NCBI RefSeq assembly: GCF_003957745.1
Contig: NZ_CP020373.1
Location: forward strand, 1,426,001-1,490,000
Source: Shewanella khirikhana
GTDB lineage: Bacteria > Pseudomonadota > Gammaproteobacteria > Enterobacterales > Shewanellaceae
Direction: 5' to 3'
DNA: 64,000 nucleotides
A program made the position numbers and the translations under genes. Below are positions 1-9,200 of the stretch, in pieces. Under the pieces are notes generated by a model that saw only the letters and a program-made list of their open reading frames with translations, was not told where the DNA came from and made no database searches. Position 1 is the first letter of the stretch; each line of letters opens with the position of its first letter.

Positions 1-1145
1 CCGAGTACGAGCGTCTGGCACAGATGATCCGCGGCGGCGCGTTTGCCAACGACACTGCAGCCCTGGTTCGCGCGGCCCTGGCTTATCCAACCAAGGTCAC
101 TCTGGTGGAAGATGAGGCCGAGGCGAGCGACGATGGTCAGTACGGTGTCAAGCTCAGCTACTATTCACCAGAGCTGGGTGATACCGAGTTTGGTCTTTAC
201 TACATGAATTACCACAGCCGCCGTCCGCTTATCAGCGGTACTGCTGCCAACTTTGATGTGGTGCCACTGCTGACCGACATGGCTACAGTGGGCATGAACA
301 CCGGTAATATCGATCGCGACCTGCTGCTGGGCCTTGAGAGCTTCTCCAAAGCGCAGATTGTGTATCCGGAAGATATTCAGCTGTATGGCTTTAGCTTTAA
401 CACCACAGTGGGCGAAACCTCGGTTGCCGGTGAAATTGCCCACCGTCAGGACGAGCCACTGCAGATTGATGACGTGGAATTGCTGTTTGCCGCCATGCCG
501 CAGCAGCTTGCCAACTCTGACGTTGTTGGTGGCGATTACAGCTACCTCGATGGCCTGTCACAGTACACTTCGTACTTTGGCAAAAACGTCGAGCCAGGTG
601 ATTACGCCGAAGGCTTTATCCGTGTGGATACCACCCAGGCGCAGTTCACTCTGACCCACCTGTTCGGCCCAACTTTGGGTACCGATAACCTGACCATGCT
701 GGCGGAAGTGGGCGGCATCTGGATCCACGACATGCCTGAGCACGATGAGCTGCGTCTCAACGGTCCGGGTACTGCTCGCAGTGGTGGCAAAGAAGGTTAC
801 GAAGCCATTATTCAAATTCTGCACAATGGCCCTGAAACCAACCCATTCCCAACCGACTTCGCCTGGGGTTACCGTTTGGTGGCCAAGGCCGATTACAACA
901 ACCTGTTTGCCGGGATCAACGTGTCGCCACGGGTGATTTGGTCACACGACGTGGACGGTATTACTCCTGATCCACTGTTCCTCTTTACCGAGGGACGCAA
1001 GTCGGTGGCCTTTGGCATTAACTTTGATTACCAGAGCCGCTGGGGCGCCGATTTGTCCTACAGCAGCTTCTTCGGTGGGGTAGGTACCACCAACGCCATG
1101 AGCGATCGCGACTATGTATCGTTCAATATCAAGTATTCTATCTAA
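1..1145 (+). CDS. DUF1302 family outer-membrane beta-barrel protein (3' part)
   Basis: The reading frame is already open at base 3, so this is the C-terminal part of a longer protein whose start lies before the window; the ATG at 24 is internal. The visible ~380 residues alternate polar and hydrophobic amino acids and are rich in aromatic and Gly residues (repeated 'GVKLSYYSP', 'FGLYYMNYHS' type strands), ending in a porin-like strand '...DYVSFNIKYSI'. DUF1302 proteins are predicted outer-membrane barrels that typically sit next to DUF1329 proteins and MMPL/RND transporters, as here. The DUF1329 gene follows after 12 bases, so the two are surely co-transcribed. The substrate is unknown; a hydrophobic compound or lipid is a reasonable inference from the family context. 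Confidence 0.85.
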   Translation, partial: EYERLAQMIRGGAFANDTAALVRAALAYPTKVTLVEDEAEASDDGQYGVKLSYYSPELGDTEFGLYYMNYHSRRPLISGTAANFDVVPLLTDMATVGMNTGNIDRDLLLGLESFSKAQIVYPEDIQLYGFSFNTTVGETSVAGEIAHRQDEPLQIDDVELLFAAMPQQLANSDVVGGDYSYLDGLSQYTSYFGKNVEPGDYAEGFIRVDTTQAQFTLTHLFGPTLGTDNLTMLAEVGGIWIHDMPEHDELRLNGPGTARSGGKEGYEAIIQILHNGPETNPFPTDFAWGYRLVAKADYNNLFAGINVSPRVIWSHDVDGITPDPLFLFTEGRKSVAFGINFDYQSRWGADLSYSSFFGGVGTTNAMSDRDYVSFNIKYSI

Positions 1146-1157
1146 AGGACAATAACA

Positions 1158-2522
1158 ATGAAGAAACTTGCGATATTGTCTGCAGCGGTCATGTTTGCCT
1201 TGGGCAGCGGCGCTGCTATGGCGAAAGTCTCCGAGGCCGATGCGGCAAAACTGGGCACCAGTCTGACGCCACTTGGCGGTGAAATGGCTGCCAGTGCCGA
1301 TGGTTCCATCCCTGCCTGGAATGGTGGCATTACCGCCGCGCCTGCCGGTTACAAGAAGGGCGACCACCATCCAGATCCCTTTGCCGGTGACAAAATCGAA
1401 TACACAGTGACCAAGGCCAATCTGGAACAGTACAAGAGCCTGTTGACCCCTGGTCAAATCAAGATGTTCGAACTGTATCCCGACACCTTCAAGATGAACG
1501 TGTATCAGACCCGCCGCAGCGCCTCTGCGCCGCAGTGGGTTTACGATGCCACCAAGGCCAACGCCAGCCGTGCTGAACTGGTACAGGGCGGTAACGGTGT
1601 AATTGGCGCTGCCGTCGGCATTCCGTTCCCAATCCCGCAAAACGGCCTGGAAGCCATCTGGAACCACGTACTGCGTTTTCGCGGCGTGGACATCGAGACC
1701 CAGCGTAACCAGGCTGCACCTGCCAAGGGCGGCGGCTATACCTTGGTTGAATTGTCTGAGCAGCTGCGTTTCGAATACTCGCAGCCAGAAATGACCCCTG
1801 AAAAGCTTAAAGAAAACAACACTCTTGCGCTTTTCAAACAGGTTGTTACCCAGCCTGCACGTCTGGCCGGTACTGCACTGTTGGTAAAAGAAACTGTGGA
1901 TCAGGAAGCTCTGCCACGTCAGGCCTGGACCTACAACACCGGTCAGCGCCGTGTACGTAAGGCGCCTAACGTTGCCTTCGATACTCCAGGTACCGTATCC
2001 GATGGTCTGCGTACCACCGACGACTACGATATGTTCAACGGCTCACCCAGCCGCTACAACTGGGAACTGGTCGGCAAGAAAGAGATCCTTATTCCGTACA
2101 ATGACTACAAGTTGCACTCAGATAAGGTGAAATACGATCAGATTTTGACGCCTGGCCATATCAACCCTGATCTGGTTCGCTGGGAAAAGCACCGCGTGTG
2201 GGAAGTGAAAGCCACCCTCAAAGAAGGCATGCGTCACATCTACAAGACCCGCGTGTTCTATCTGGATGAGGACTCCTGGCAGGTGTCGGCCACCGATATG
2301 TACGACAACCGTGACGAGCTGTATCGCGTTGCTTTTGCCCACGGTCTGAACTACTACGAAGTGCCAACCCACTGGAGTACGCTGGAAGTGTTCCACGACC
2401 TGCAATCCCGCCGCTATCTGGCCATAGGTCTGGATAACGAAGGCAGCATGTACAACTTCGACGCCAAGTTGTCTGCCTCCGACTTTACCCCAGACGCGCT
2501 GCGCCGCGAGGGTGTGCGTTAA
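1158..2522 (+). CDS. DUF1329 domain protein (LolB-like outer-membrane lipoprotein-sorting fold family)
   Basis: A 454-aa protein with a clear signal peptide (MKKLAILSAAVMFALGSGAA, cleaved near AMA-K). The mature part is typical of DUF1329: early 'GTSLTPLGGEMAASADGSIP', a Trp- and Tyr-rich body, and the late 'ATDMYDNRDELYRVA' segment. The length is usual for the family. A ribosome site (aaaggac) precedes the ATG. The partner genes are the DUF1302 barrel just upstream and the YCF48 and RND genes downstream. The family is thought to be periplasmic or outer-membrane associated and to handle lipid-like ligands; the role is inferred from context and is not shown by the sequence. Confidence 0.88.
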   Translation: MKKLAILSAAVMFALGSGAAMAKVSEADAAKLGTSLTPLGGEMAASADGSIPAWNGGITAAPAGYKKGDHHPDPFAGDKIEYTVTKANLEQYKSLLTPGQIKMFELYPDTFKMNVYQTRRSASAPQWVYDATKANASRAELVQGGNGVIGAAVGIPFPIPQNGLEAIWNHVLRFRGVDIETQRNQAAPAKGGGYTLVELSEQLRFEYSQPEMTPEKLKENNTLALFKQVVTQPARLAGTALLVKETVDQEALPRQAWTYNTGQRRVRKAPNVAFDTPGTVSDGLRTTDDYDMFNGSPSRYNWELVGKKEILIPYNDYKLHSDKVKYDQILTPGHINPDLVRWEKHRVWEVKATLKEGMRHIYKTRVFYLDEDSWQVSATDMYDNRDELYRVAFAHGLNYYEVPTHWSTLEVFHDLQSRRYLAIGLDNEGSMYNFDAKLSASDFTPDALRREGVR

Positions 2523-2542
2523 TTCCGGTCTACCCGAGACAA

Positions 2543-2568
2543 GGGGCGCTTCTGGCGCCCCGATTTTT
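2543..2568 (+). terminator. Rho-independent terminator or attenuator between DUF1329 and YCF48 genes
   Basis: GGGGCGC (2543-2549) pairs with GCGCCCC (2555-2561) around a 5-nt loop and is followed by GATTTTT. It lies inside a 64-bp gap between same-strand genes, so it probably lowers expression of the two downstream genes relative to the barrel and DUF1329 genes. Confidence 0.7.
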
Positions 2569-2586
2569 CAGCATTAGGACGTTTTT

Positions 2587-3594
2587 ATGTTGCTGCGAAC
2601 CCTGTTGCCCCTTTCGCTTCTTTCTCTGGCCATGACCGGTGCTATGGCACAGTCACCTGTTTCCCATCAATTGCAGCCCAATGCCGTCAAGAGCCTGCTG
2701 CTGGACATCGGCCGCGCCGGTGATCACATGGTCGCAGTAGGGGAGCGCGGCCACGTGCTTCTGGGCAATGGCAGCTGGCAGCAGGTGGAAACCCCAACCC
2801 GCGCACAGCTGACCAAGGTGTTCTTTGTGAACGATAACCTCGGTTGGGCGGTGGGCCACGATGCCACCATTATTCACACCCGCGATGGCGGTAAAACCTG
2901 GGAGCTGCAATTTTCTGCTCCCGAGCTTGAGCGTCCCTTTATGGACGTACTCTTTATCAATGAGTCCGAAGGTTTTGCCATTGGCGCCTACGGACTTTTT
3001 TATCAAACCCGCGATGGCGGCAAGAGCTGGCAGGATGTGTTTCACGAAGAGCTGCTGTTTGATGAAGACAAAACCTATTTGAATGAGCTGAAAGAAACCG
3101 ATCCTGACGCCTATGCCATCGAAAAGGCATCATTACTGCCGCATTTTAACCGTTTGATTAAGCTTGAAGATGGCCGGTTACTGATGGTGGGCGAGCTCGG
3201 GCTGGTGTCAGTCTCCGACGATGGCGGCGCCAGCTTTAACCGCTTGCCTTTCGATTACGAAGGCTCGATGTTTTCCGCGATGCAAAACGGCGATTCCGTT
3301 TATGTGATGGGGCTTCGCGGGCATGTGTTCAGCAGTGGACTGGCTTTGGATGACTGGCAGCAGGAATCTTTGCCGGTGGAGTCCAGCATCAATGGCGGAC
3401 TTGCCCGCAACGACGGCACCCTCTACTTTGTTGGCAATGCCGGCGTGGTGCTGCAAAAATCCGGCAGTGATATCACGCTGATTGCCCGCCGCCAGGGCGA
3501 AAATATTGTCGCCGCCGCCCAGGACAACCAGGGTGAAGTCTGGCTGGTCGGTGCCAAAGGGGTGTTTGCCCTCAGCAGTGCCCTCGGAAAATGA
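2587..3594 (+). CDS. YCF48/BNR-repeat beta-propeller, exported
   Basis: A 335-aa protein with an N-terminal signal peptide (MLLRTLLPLSLLSLAMTGAMA, then QSP). The body holds repeated propeller blades of the YCF48/photosynthesis-assembly type: 'TRDGGKTWE' near residues 97-105 and 'TRDGGKSWQ' near 141-149, plus a diverged 'SDDGGASFN'. These Asp-box-like turns are the hallmark of the fold. The start is preceded by 'ttaggac'. It sits between DUF1329 and an RND transporter, 41 bp upstream of the latter. In such clusters it is likely to be the periplasmic partner of the transporter, possibly in place of a classical adaptor; that is inference. Confidence 0.85.
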   Translation: MLLRTLLPLSLLSLAMTGAMAQSPVSHQLQPNAVKSLLLDIGRAGDHMVAVGERGHVLLGNGSWQQVETPTRAQLTKVFFVNDNLGWAVGHDATIIHTRDGGKTWELQFSAPELERPFMDVLFINESEGFAIGAYGLFYQTRDGGKSWQDVFHEELLFDEDKTYLNELKETDPDAYAIEKASLLPHFNRLIKLEDGRLLMVGELGLVSVSDDGGASFNRLPFDYEGSMFSAMQNGDSVYVMGLRGHVFSSGLALDDWQQESLPVESSINGGLARNDGTLYFVGNAGVVLQKSGSDITLIARRQGENIVAAAQDNQGEVWLVGAKGVFALSSALGK

Positions 3595-3635
3595 TCCGTT
3601 TACGCTTTTATAACGATAAAAACAGGACCTAAGCG

Positions 3636-5942
3636 ATGTTGGAAAAACTGGTCAACGGCTTTGAAAGCTTTCTTTTTCGTCACCGTGGCTGGGTGATAAG
3701 CCTTTTTGTGCTGCTGACGGCCTTCCTTGGCTATCAGGCAAGCCAGCTGAAAATGGATGCGGCTTTCGTTAAGAACATTCCGCTCAACCACAGTTACATG
3801 CAAACCTACCTCAAGCACCAGAAGGATTTTGGCGGCGCCAACTCCATCATGGTGGCGGTGGAAGACACCAGCGGCAATATCTTCAATCCGGTGTTTTTTG
3901 ATGCCCTGAAGAATGTGCACGATCAGCTGTTCTTTATCCCCGGAGTCGACCGCTCGCAGGTGAAATCACTGTTTTCGCCGTCAACCCGCTTTACCGAAGT
4001 GGTAGAAGACGGCTTTGCCGGCGGCCCGGTGATCCCCGCCGATTACGTGAACGATACGATGGGCCTTGCGGTGGTGCGCGACAATATCGAAAAAGCCGGT
4101 ATTGTCGGGCGGCTGATTGCCGAAGATTACAGTGCTGCCATGGTGTCGGCGCAGCTGATGGACTTTGACCCGCAAACCGGCGAGCCGCTGGATACCATAG
4201 CGCTTGCGGCCAAGCTTGAGAGTGAGCTCAGGGGCAAGTTTGAAACTGATACCATCAAGGTGCATATCATAGGTTTTGCCAAAATGGCCGGTGATGTGGC
4301 CGATGGCGCCAAAGGTGTGGTGCTGTTTTTCCTGATTGCCATCGCCATTACCGCGGTGATGGTGTTCCTGTTCAGCCGCTCAGTTGTGCTCACCTTGCTG
4401 CCGCTGGCGTGCAGTTTGATGGCGGTGGTATGGCAGCTTGGCTTGCTGACCGTTGTCGGCTTCGGGCTTGACCCCATGTCGATTCTGGTGCCGTTTTTGG
4501 TGTTTGCCATCGGCGTAAGCCACGGGGTGCAGATCATCAATGCGGTGCGCCAACGGGTGCTCGATGGCCAGCAAACCAAGGCCGCGGCCGCATCGGCGTT
4601 TCGCAGCCTGCTGGTGCCAGGTGGCGTGGCGCTGCTGTCTGATACTGTCGGTTTTATTACTCTGCTTGCCATTGATATCGGCATCATCCGCGAGCTGGCG
4701 ATTTCGGCGTCGCTGGGTGTGGCAGTGATTATCTTTACCAACCTGATCTTGCTGCCGGTGGTGATTTCCTTCTTTGATATCAAAGCCAAGGAAGACAGTG
4801 GTCGTGCCGAGCGAGCCAAGGCGTTCTGGCAGCCATTCTCGCGCTTTGCCGATATCCGTGTTGCCGTAGTGGTACTGCTTGCCACTGCCGGGGTGTACAT
4901 GCTGGGGCTTAAAGGCGCCAGTGAGATGAAGATTGGTGACTTGCAGGGCGGGGCGCCGGCACTCCATGCCGATAGCCGTTACAATCAGGACACCTTCTTT
5001 ATCACCGACCATTTCAGTATCACCACCGACGTGATGACCATCATCACCGAGGCCTATCCCGAAGCCTGTACTTACCACGATGCCCTTGAGCGCATCGGTG
5101 AGTTTGAATGGCAGGTGGGTAATACCCCGGGGGTTGAGTCCACCGCCAGCCTGGCGTCCATTGCCCGCAAGGTTAACGCCGGTTTTAACGAAGGCAATCC
5201 CAAGTGGGAAGTGCTGCCGCGCAACACGTCAAGCCTGGTGCAGGCAGTGGGGCAAATTCCAACCACGTCGGGGCTTTTGAACGGCGACTGCTCTGTGATG
5301 CCTGTGTATCTGTTTCTTAAAGATCACAAGGCCGAAACCATCGAAGCGGTTGTTGCCAAGGTGAAGGCGGTGTCGGCTGAGCTGGATACCGATAAAATCC
5401 AGTTTAAGCTGGCCTCAGGCCCGGTGGGCGTGATGGCGGCCACCAACGAAGCGGTGGCCGAGGCGCAAACGCCGATGATGCTGTATGTCTATGGCGCCGT
5501 GTTTGTGCTGTGTCTTATCAGCTTCCGCTCCATTCGCGCCACCATTGCGGTAATTTTGCCGCTGTATGTGGTTTCTACCCTGGCGCAGGCCTTGATGACC
5601 AAGCTGGAAATTGGGCTGGCGGTCAGTACCTTGCCGGTGATTGCCCTCGGCGTGGGGATTGGTGTGGACTATGGCATTTATATTCTGTCTACCATGGCGG
5701 TAAAACTGCGTGATGGCATGGCAGTACAGCAGGCCTATCTGGAGGCATTGCAGGAGCGGGGCAGTGCGGTGATCTTCACTGGTCTGACCCTGGCGATTGG
5801 GGTGAGTACCTGGTTCTTCTCGGCACTTAAATTCCAGATGGATATGGGAATTTTGCTGACTTTCATGTTCCTGGTAAATATGCTCGGGGCCATTATTATT
5901 CTGCCGGCGCTGACGGCATTGTTCTGGCCCAAGCGCCGATAA
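3636..5942 (+). CDS. MMPL/RND-superfamily transporter
   Basis: A 768-aa inner-membrane protein. It has one TM helix near residues 19-35, a periplasmic loop, a bundle of five or six TM helices around residues 225-385, another TM helix near 410-425, a second periplasmic loop and a final TM bundle from about 620. This is the duplicated RND/SSD layout. The motif GVGIGVDYGIYILS in the second half and FAIGVSHGVQIINA in the first are the paired TM4-type motifs of MMPL proteins; the Asp in the second copy fits a proton-relay residue. The length is in the range of small MMPL exporters. It closes the DUF1302-DUF1329-YCF48 module and ends at a strong terminator. The substrate cannot be read from sequence. 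Confidence 0.88.
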   Translation: MLEKLVNGFESFLFRHRGWVISLFVLLTAFLGYQASQLKMDAAFVKNIPLNHSYMQTYLKHQKDFGGANSIMVAVEDTSGNIFNPVFFDALKNVHDQLFFIPGVDRSQVKSLFSPSTRFTEVVEDGFAGGPVIPADYVNDTMGLAVVRDNIEKAGIVGRLIAEDYSAAMVSAQLMDFDPQTGEPLDTIALAAKLESELRGKFETDTIKVHIIGFAKMAGDVADGAKGVVLFFLIAIAITAVMVFLFSRSVVLTLLPLACSLMAVVWQLGLLTVVGFGLDPMSILVPFLVFAIGVSHGVQIINAVRQRVLDGQQTKAAAASAFRSLLVPGGVALLSDTVGFITLLAIDIGIIRELAISASLGVAVIIFTNLILLPVVISFFDIKAKEDSGRAERAKAFWQPFSRFADIRVAVVVLLATAGVYMLGLKGASEMKIGDLQGGAPALHADSRYNQDTFFITDHFSITTDVMTIITEAYPEACTYHDALERIGEFEWQVGNTPGVESTASLASIARKVNAGFNEGNPKWEVLPRNTSSLVQAVGQIPTTSGLLNGDCSVMPVYLFLKDHKAETIEAVVAKVKAVSAELDTDKIQFKLASGPVGVMAATNEAVAEAQTPMMLYVYGAVFVLCLISFRSIRATIAVILPLYVVSTLAQALMTKLEIGLAVSTLPVIALGVGIGVDYGIYILSTMAVKLRDGMAVQQAYLEALQERGSAVIFTGLTLAIGVSTWFFSALKFQMDMGILLTFMFLVNMLGAIIILPALTALFWPKRR

Positions 5943-5951
5943 ACCGTGAAT

Positions 5952-5980
5952 TTGGGGAGCTTTGCTCCCCAATTGTTTTA
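5952..5980 (+). terminator. Rho-independent terminator after the RND module
   Basis: TTGGGGAGC (5952-5960), loop TTT, GCTCCCCAA (5964-5972), then TTGTTTT. A perfect 9-bp stem that ends the four-gene module. Confidence 0.85.
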
Positions 5981-6218
5981 AACAGCAGACTGCATAGTTA
6001 CTCTTTTGATGTGAATCCTTGTTCTTAACATTCCGTTAAAGTCCCGCCATTACTGGATTTCCACAGGATCTACCACTAAAATTTTCCTCGAAAATCGCAT
6101 GGTTTAGTAATAAACTGCGCGCCATGACCTTGGTCACAATTTTTCGCCCGGGGTCATACGTCGGAAGCATCCATAAAATGAATAAAGCGCTGCCATAGAC
6201 GCTTAAGGAAACAGCAAC

Positions 6219-9200
6219 ATGGCCTTGAAAGATGCAATGCCTTCAGTACTGCTCGAAAACGTAGTCAGTTTGATCCATTCCAAAGTCCCCAATTCACAAG
6301 CAAAACAAGTCGAACAGTTTGCCTCCTGTCTCTATGCCCACATGTCGAAAGACGACCTCCACGCCCGCACCGACAGCGACCTCTACGGTGCCGTGCTGAG
6401 TCTGTGGAATGCCCTTGGCAAGACCAACACCGGCGAAAGCCATGTTCGCGTGTACAACCCGACTCAGTCCAAACACGGTTGGCAGTCGTCACACACCATC
6501 ATTGAAGTGATCCAGACCGATATGCCATTTTTGACCGACTCCCTCGGTATGGCGCTGAATCGTCTGGGTGTTACCACTCACATGATGCTGCACACGCCAC
6601 TGGCGATTGGTCGCAGCGACAAAGGCATCGACAGCGTTGGCTTTGTTAAAGACAGCCCGGATGATGCCGACAAGGTTGCCGTATTCCTGATTGAAATTGA
6701 CCGTCAGAGCTCTGAGGCCGATTTGAAAACCCTGCTGGGTGAAATCCAGTCGGTGCTGTCTGATGTAAGCGCTGCGGTGAACGATTGGCAAACCATGTCT
6801 GCCAAACTGCGCTCAACCATCGAAGAGCTGCCAAAGCGTCCATTCCCGGGTACCAAGGAAGAGCTTGATGAAGCGGTCGCCTTCCTGACCTATCTGAATA
6901 ACCACCACTTCACGCTGCTTGGCTATCGTCAATACGACCTTAAGCGCGTGGAAGGTGACATGGAGCTGGTGCCAAACCTCGAATCGGGCTTAGGTCTGAT
7001 GAACCGCCCTGGCAAGCACAAGGTCGAAGGCCTGATGCTCTCCACCCTGTCAGACAACGCCCGTAAAGAAGCTCTGGACGACTCGCTGCTGATCCTGACC
7101 AAGAGCAGCACCAAGAGCCGCGTGCACCGTCCGGCCTATGTCGACTACATCGGCATCAAGCGCTTCGACAAGAAGGGTAATGTGGTCGGTGAAGACAGAT
7201 TCATCGGTCTGTACGCCTCAAACCTGTACAACCGCAGCCCACGTGAAATCCCGCTGCTGGCGCAGAAGGTGCAGCGCGTGCTGGATAACTCCGGCCTGGT
7301 GCCCAAGTCGCACGACTATAAGGCGCTGGTCAACATTCTTGAAAACCTGCCGCGGGACGAAATCATCCAGGCGAGCGAGCAAGAGCTGGCCCACGTGGCC
7401 CATGGCGTGCTCGAAATGCAGGATCGCGACAAGCTCAAGCTGTTTGTTCGCAAAGACGGTTTTGGCCGCTTCCTGTCCTGTCTCGTATATGTCTCCAAAG
7501 ACAGATACAACACCAAGCTGCGTCAGGACACGCAGCGCATTCTGGCGCAGCACTTCCAGAGCAAGGAAGAAGTGGAATTTACCACTTACTTCTCTGAGTC
7601 CATTCTGGCCAGAACCCACTACATAGTGAAAGTTGATAACAATAATATGGATGTAGATGTGGCCGCCATTGAAAACAACCTGATTGAAGCCGCCCGCAGC
7701 TGGGAAGACAAGCTGTATACCTCGCTGAACCATTCCATGGGCGAAGAGCAGGGTAATCGCTTGTCCAAGCGTTACCTGACCGCGTTCTCACGTTCTTACA
7801 AAGAAGACGTGTTGCCAAACGCCGCTGTCGTGGATATTCAGCAGCTCGAGGCCCTGGATGAAGAGCACAAGCTTGGCATGCTGTTCTATCAGCCACAGGA
7901 AGCGGCCATCAACAGCAACAAGGTACGCCTGAAGCTGTTCCACAAAGACGAGCCAATCCACCTGTCGGACGTACTGCCGATGCTGGAAAACTTCGGTCTG
8001 CGGGTGATTAACGAGCGTCCATATGAAGTGAAAACGCCAGACGGCGCCACCTTCTGGATCCTCGACTTCCTGATGATGGTGACCGGTGGCAACACCGAAA
8101 ACCTAGCCGACAGTCAGGACAGATTCCAGACGGCACTGGCCCAGGTGTGGAACAAGAAGCTGGAAGATGACGGCTTTAACCGTTTGGTACTGTCTACCGG
8201 TCTGGCCGGCCGCGAAGTGTCTATCCTGCGCGCCTACGCCAAGTACATGCGTCAGATTGATGCCACCTTCAGCCAGGCGTATATCGAGCAAACCTTTGCC
8301 CGTTATCCTGAAATTGCCGATTTGCTGGTGAAAATGTTCATCCGCAAGTTCAATCCAAAACTGAAGACCCGTACCCTGACCAAATTCCAGGAGCAACTGA
8401 ACCTGCGTCTGGAAGATGTAGCCAGCCTGGATGATGACCGCATTATCCGCCGCTATCTGGATCTGATTAACGCCACTGTGCGGACCAACTTCTATCAGAC
8501 CAACGCCGCAGGCGAGGGCAAGGATTACATCTCCTTCAAGTACATCCCACGGATGATCCCTGAGATGCCAAAGCCGCTGCCGGCCTTTGAAATCTTCGTC
8601 TACAGCCCACGGGTTGAAGGCGTGCACCTGCGTGGTGGCAAGGTTGCCCGTGGTGGTCTGCGTTGGTCCGACCGCCGTGAAGACTTCCGTACCGAAGTTC
8701 TGGGTCTGGTAAAAGCCCAGAACGTGAAGAACACCGTGATTGTGCCTGTGGGCGCCAAGGGTGGCTTCGTGTGCAAGCAGCCTCCAATGGATGGCAGCCG
8801 TGAAGCCTTCTTCAACGAAGGTCAGGAATGCTACCGCATCTTTATCCGCGGTCTGTTGGATGTGACCGACAACATCATCAACGGCGAAATCGTACCGCCG
8901 GTGGATGTAGTGCGTCACGATGAAGACGATGCTTACCTGGTAGTGGCCGCCGACAAAGGCACCGCCACCTTCTCAGACATCGCCAACGCCATCTCTATTG
9001 AGTACAACCACTGGCTGGGTGATGCGTTCGCATCAGGCGGTTCAAACGGTTACGACCACAAGAAGATGGGTATCACCGCCAAAGGTGGTTGGGAATCAGT
9101 TAAGCGTCACTTCCGTGAAATCGGTATCGACTGCCAGACCACCGACTTTACCTGTCTGGGTATCGGTGACATGGCCGGTGACGTATTCGGTAACGGCATG

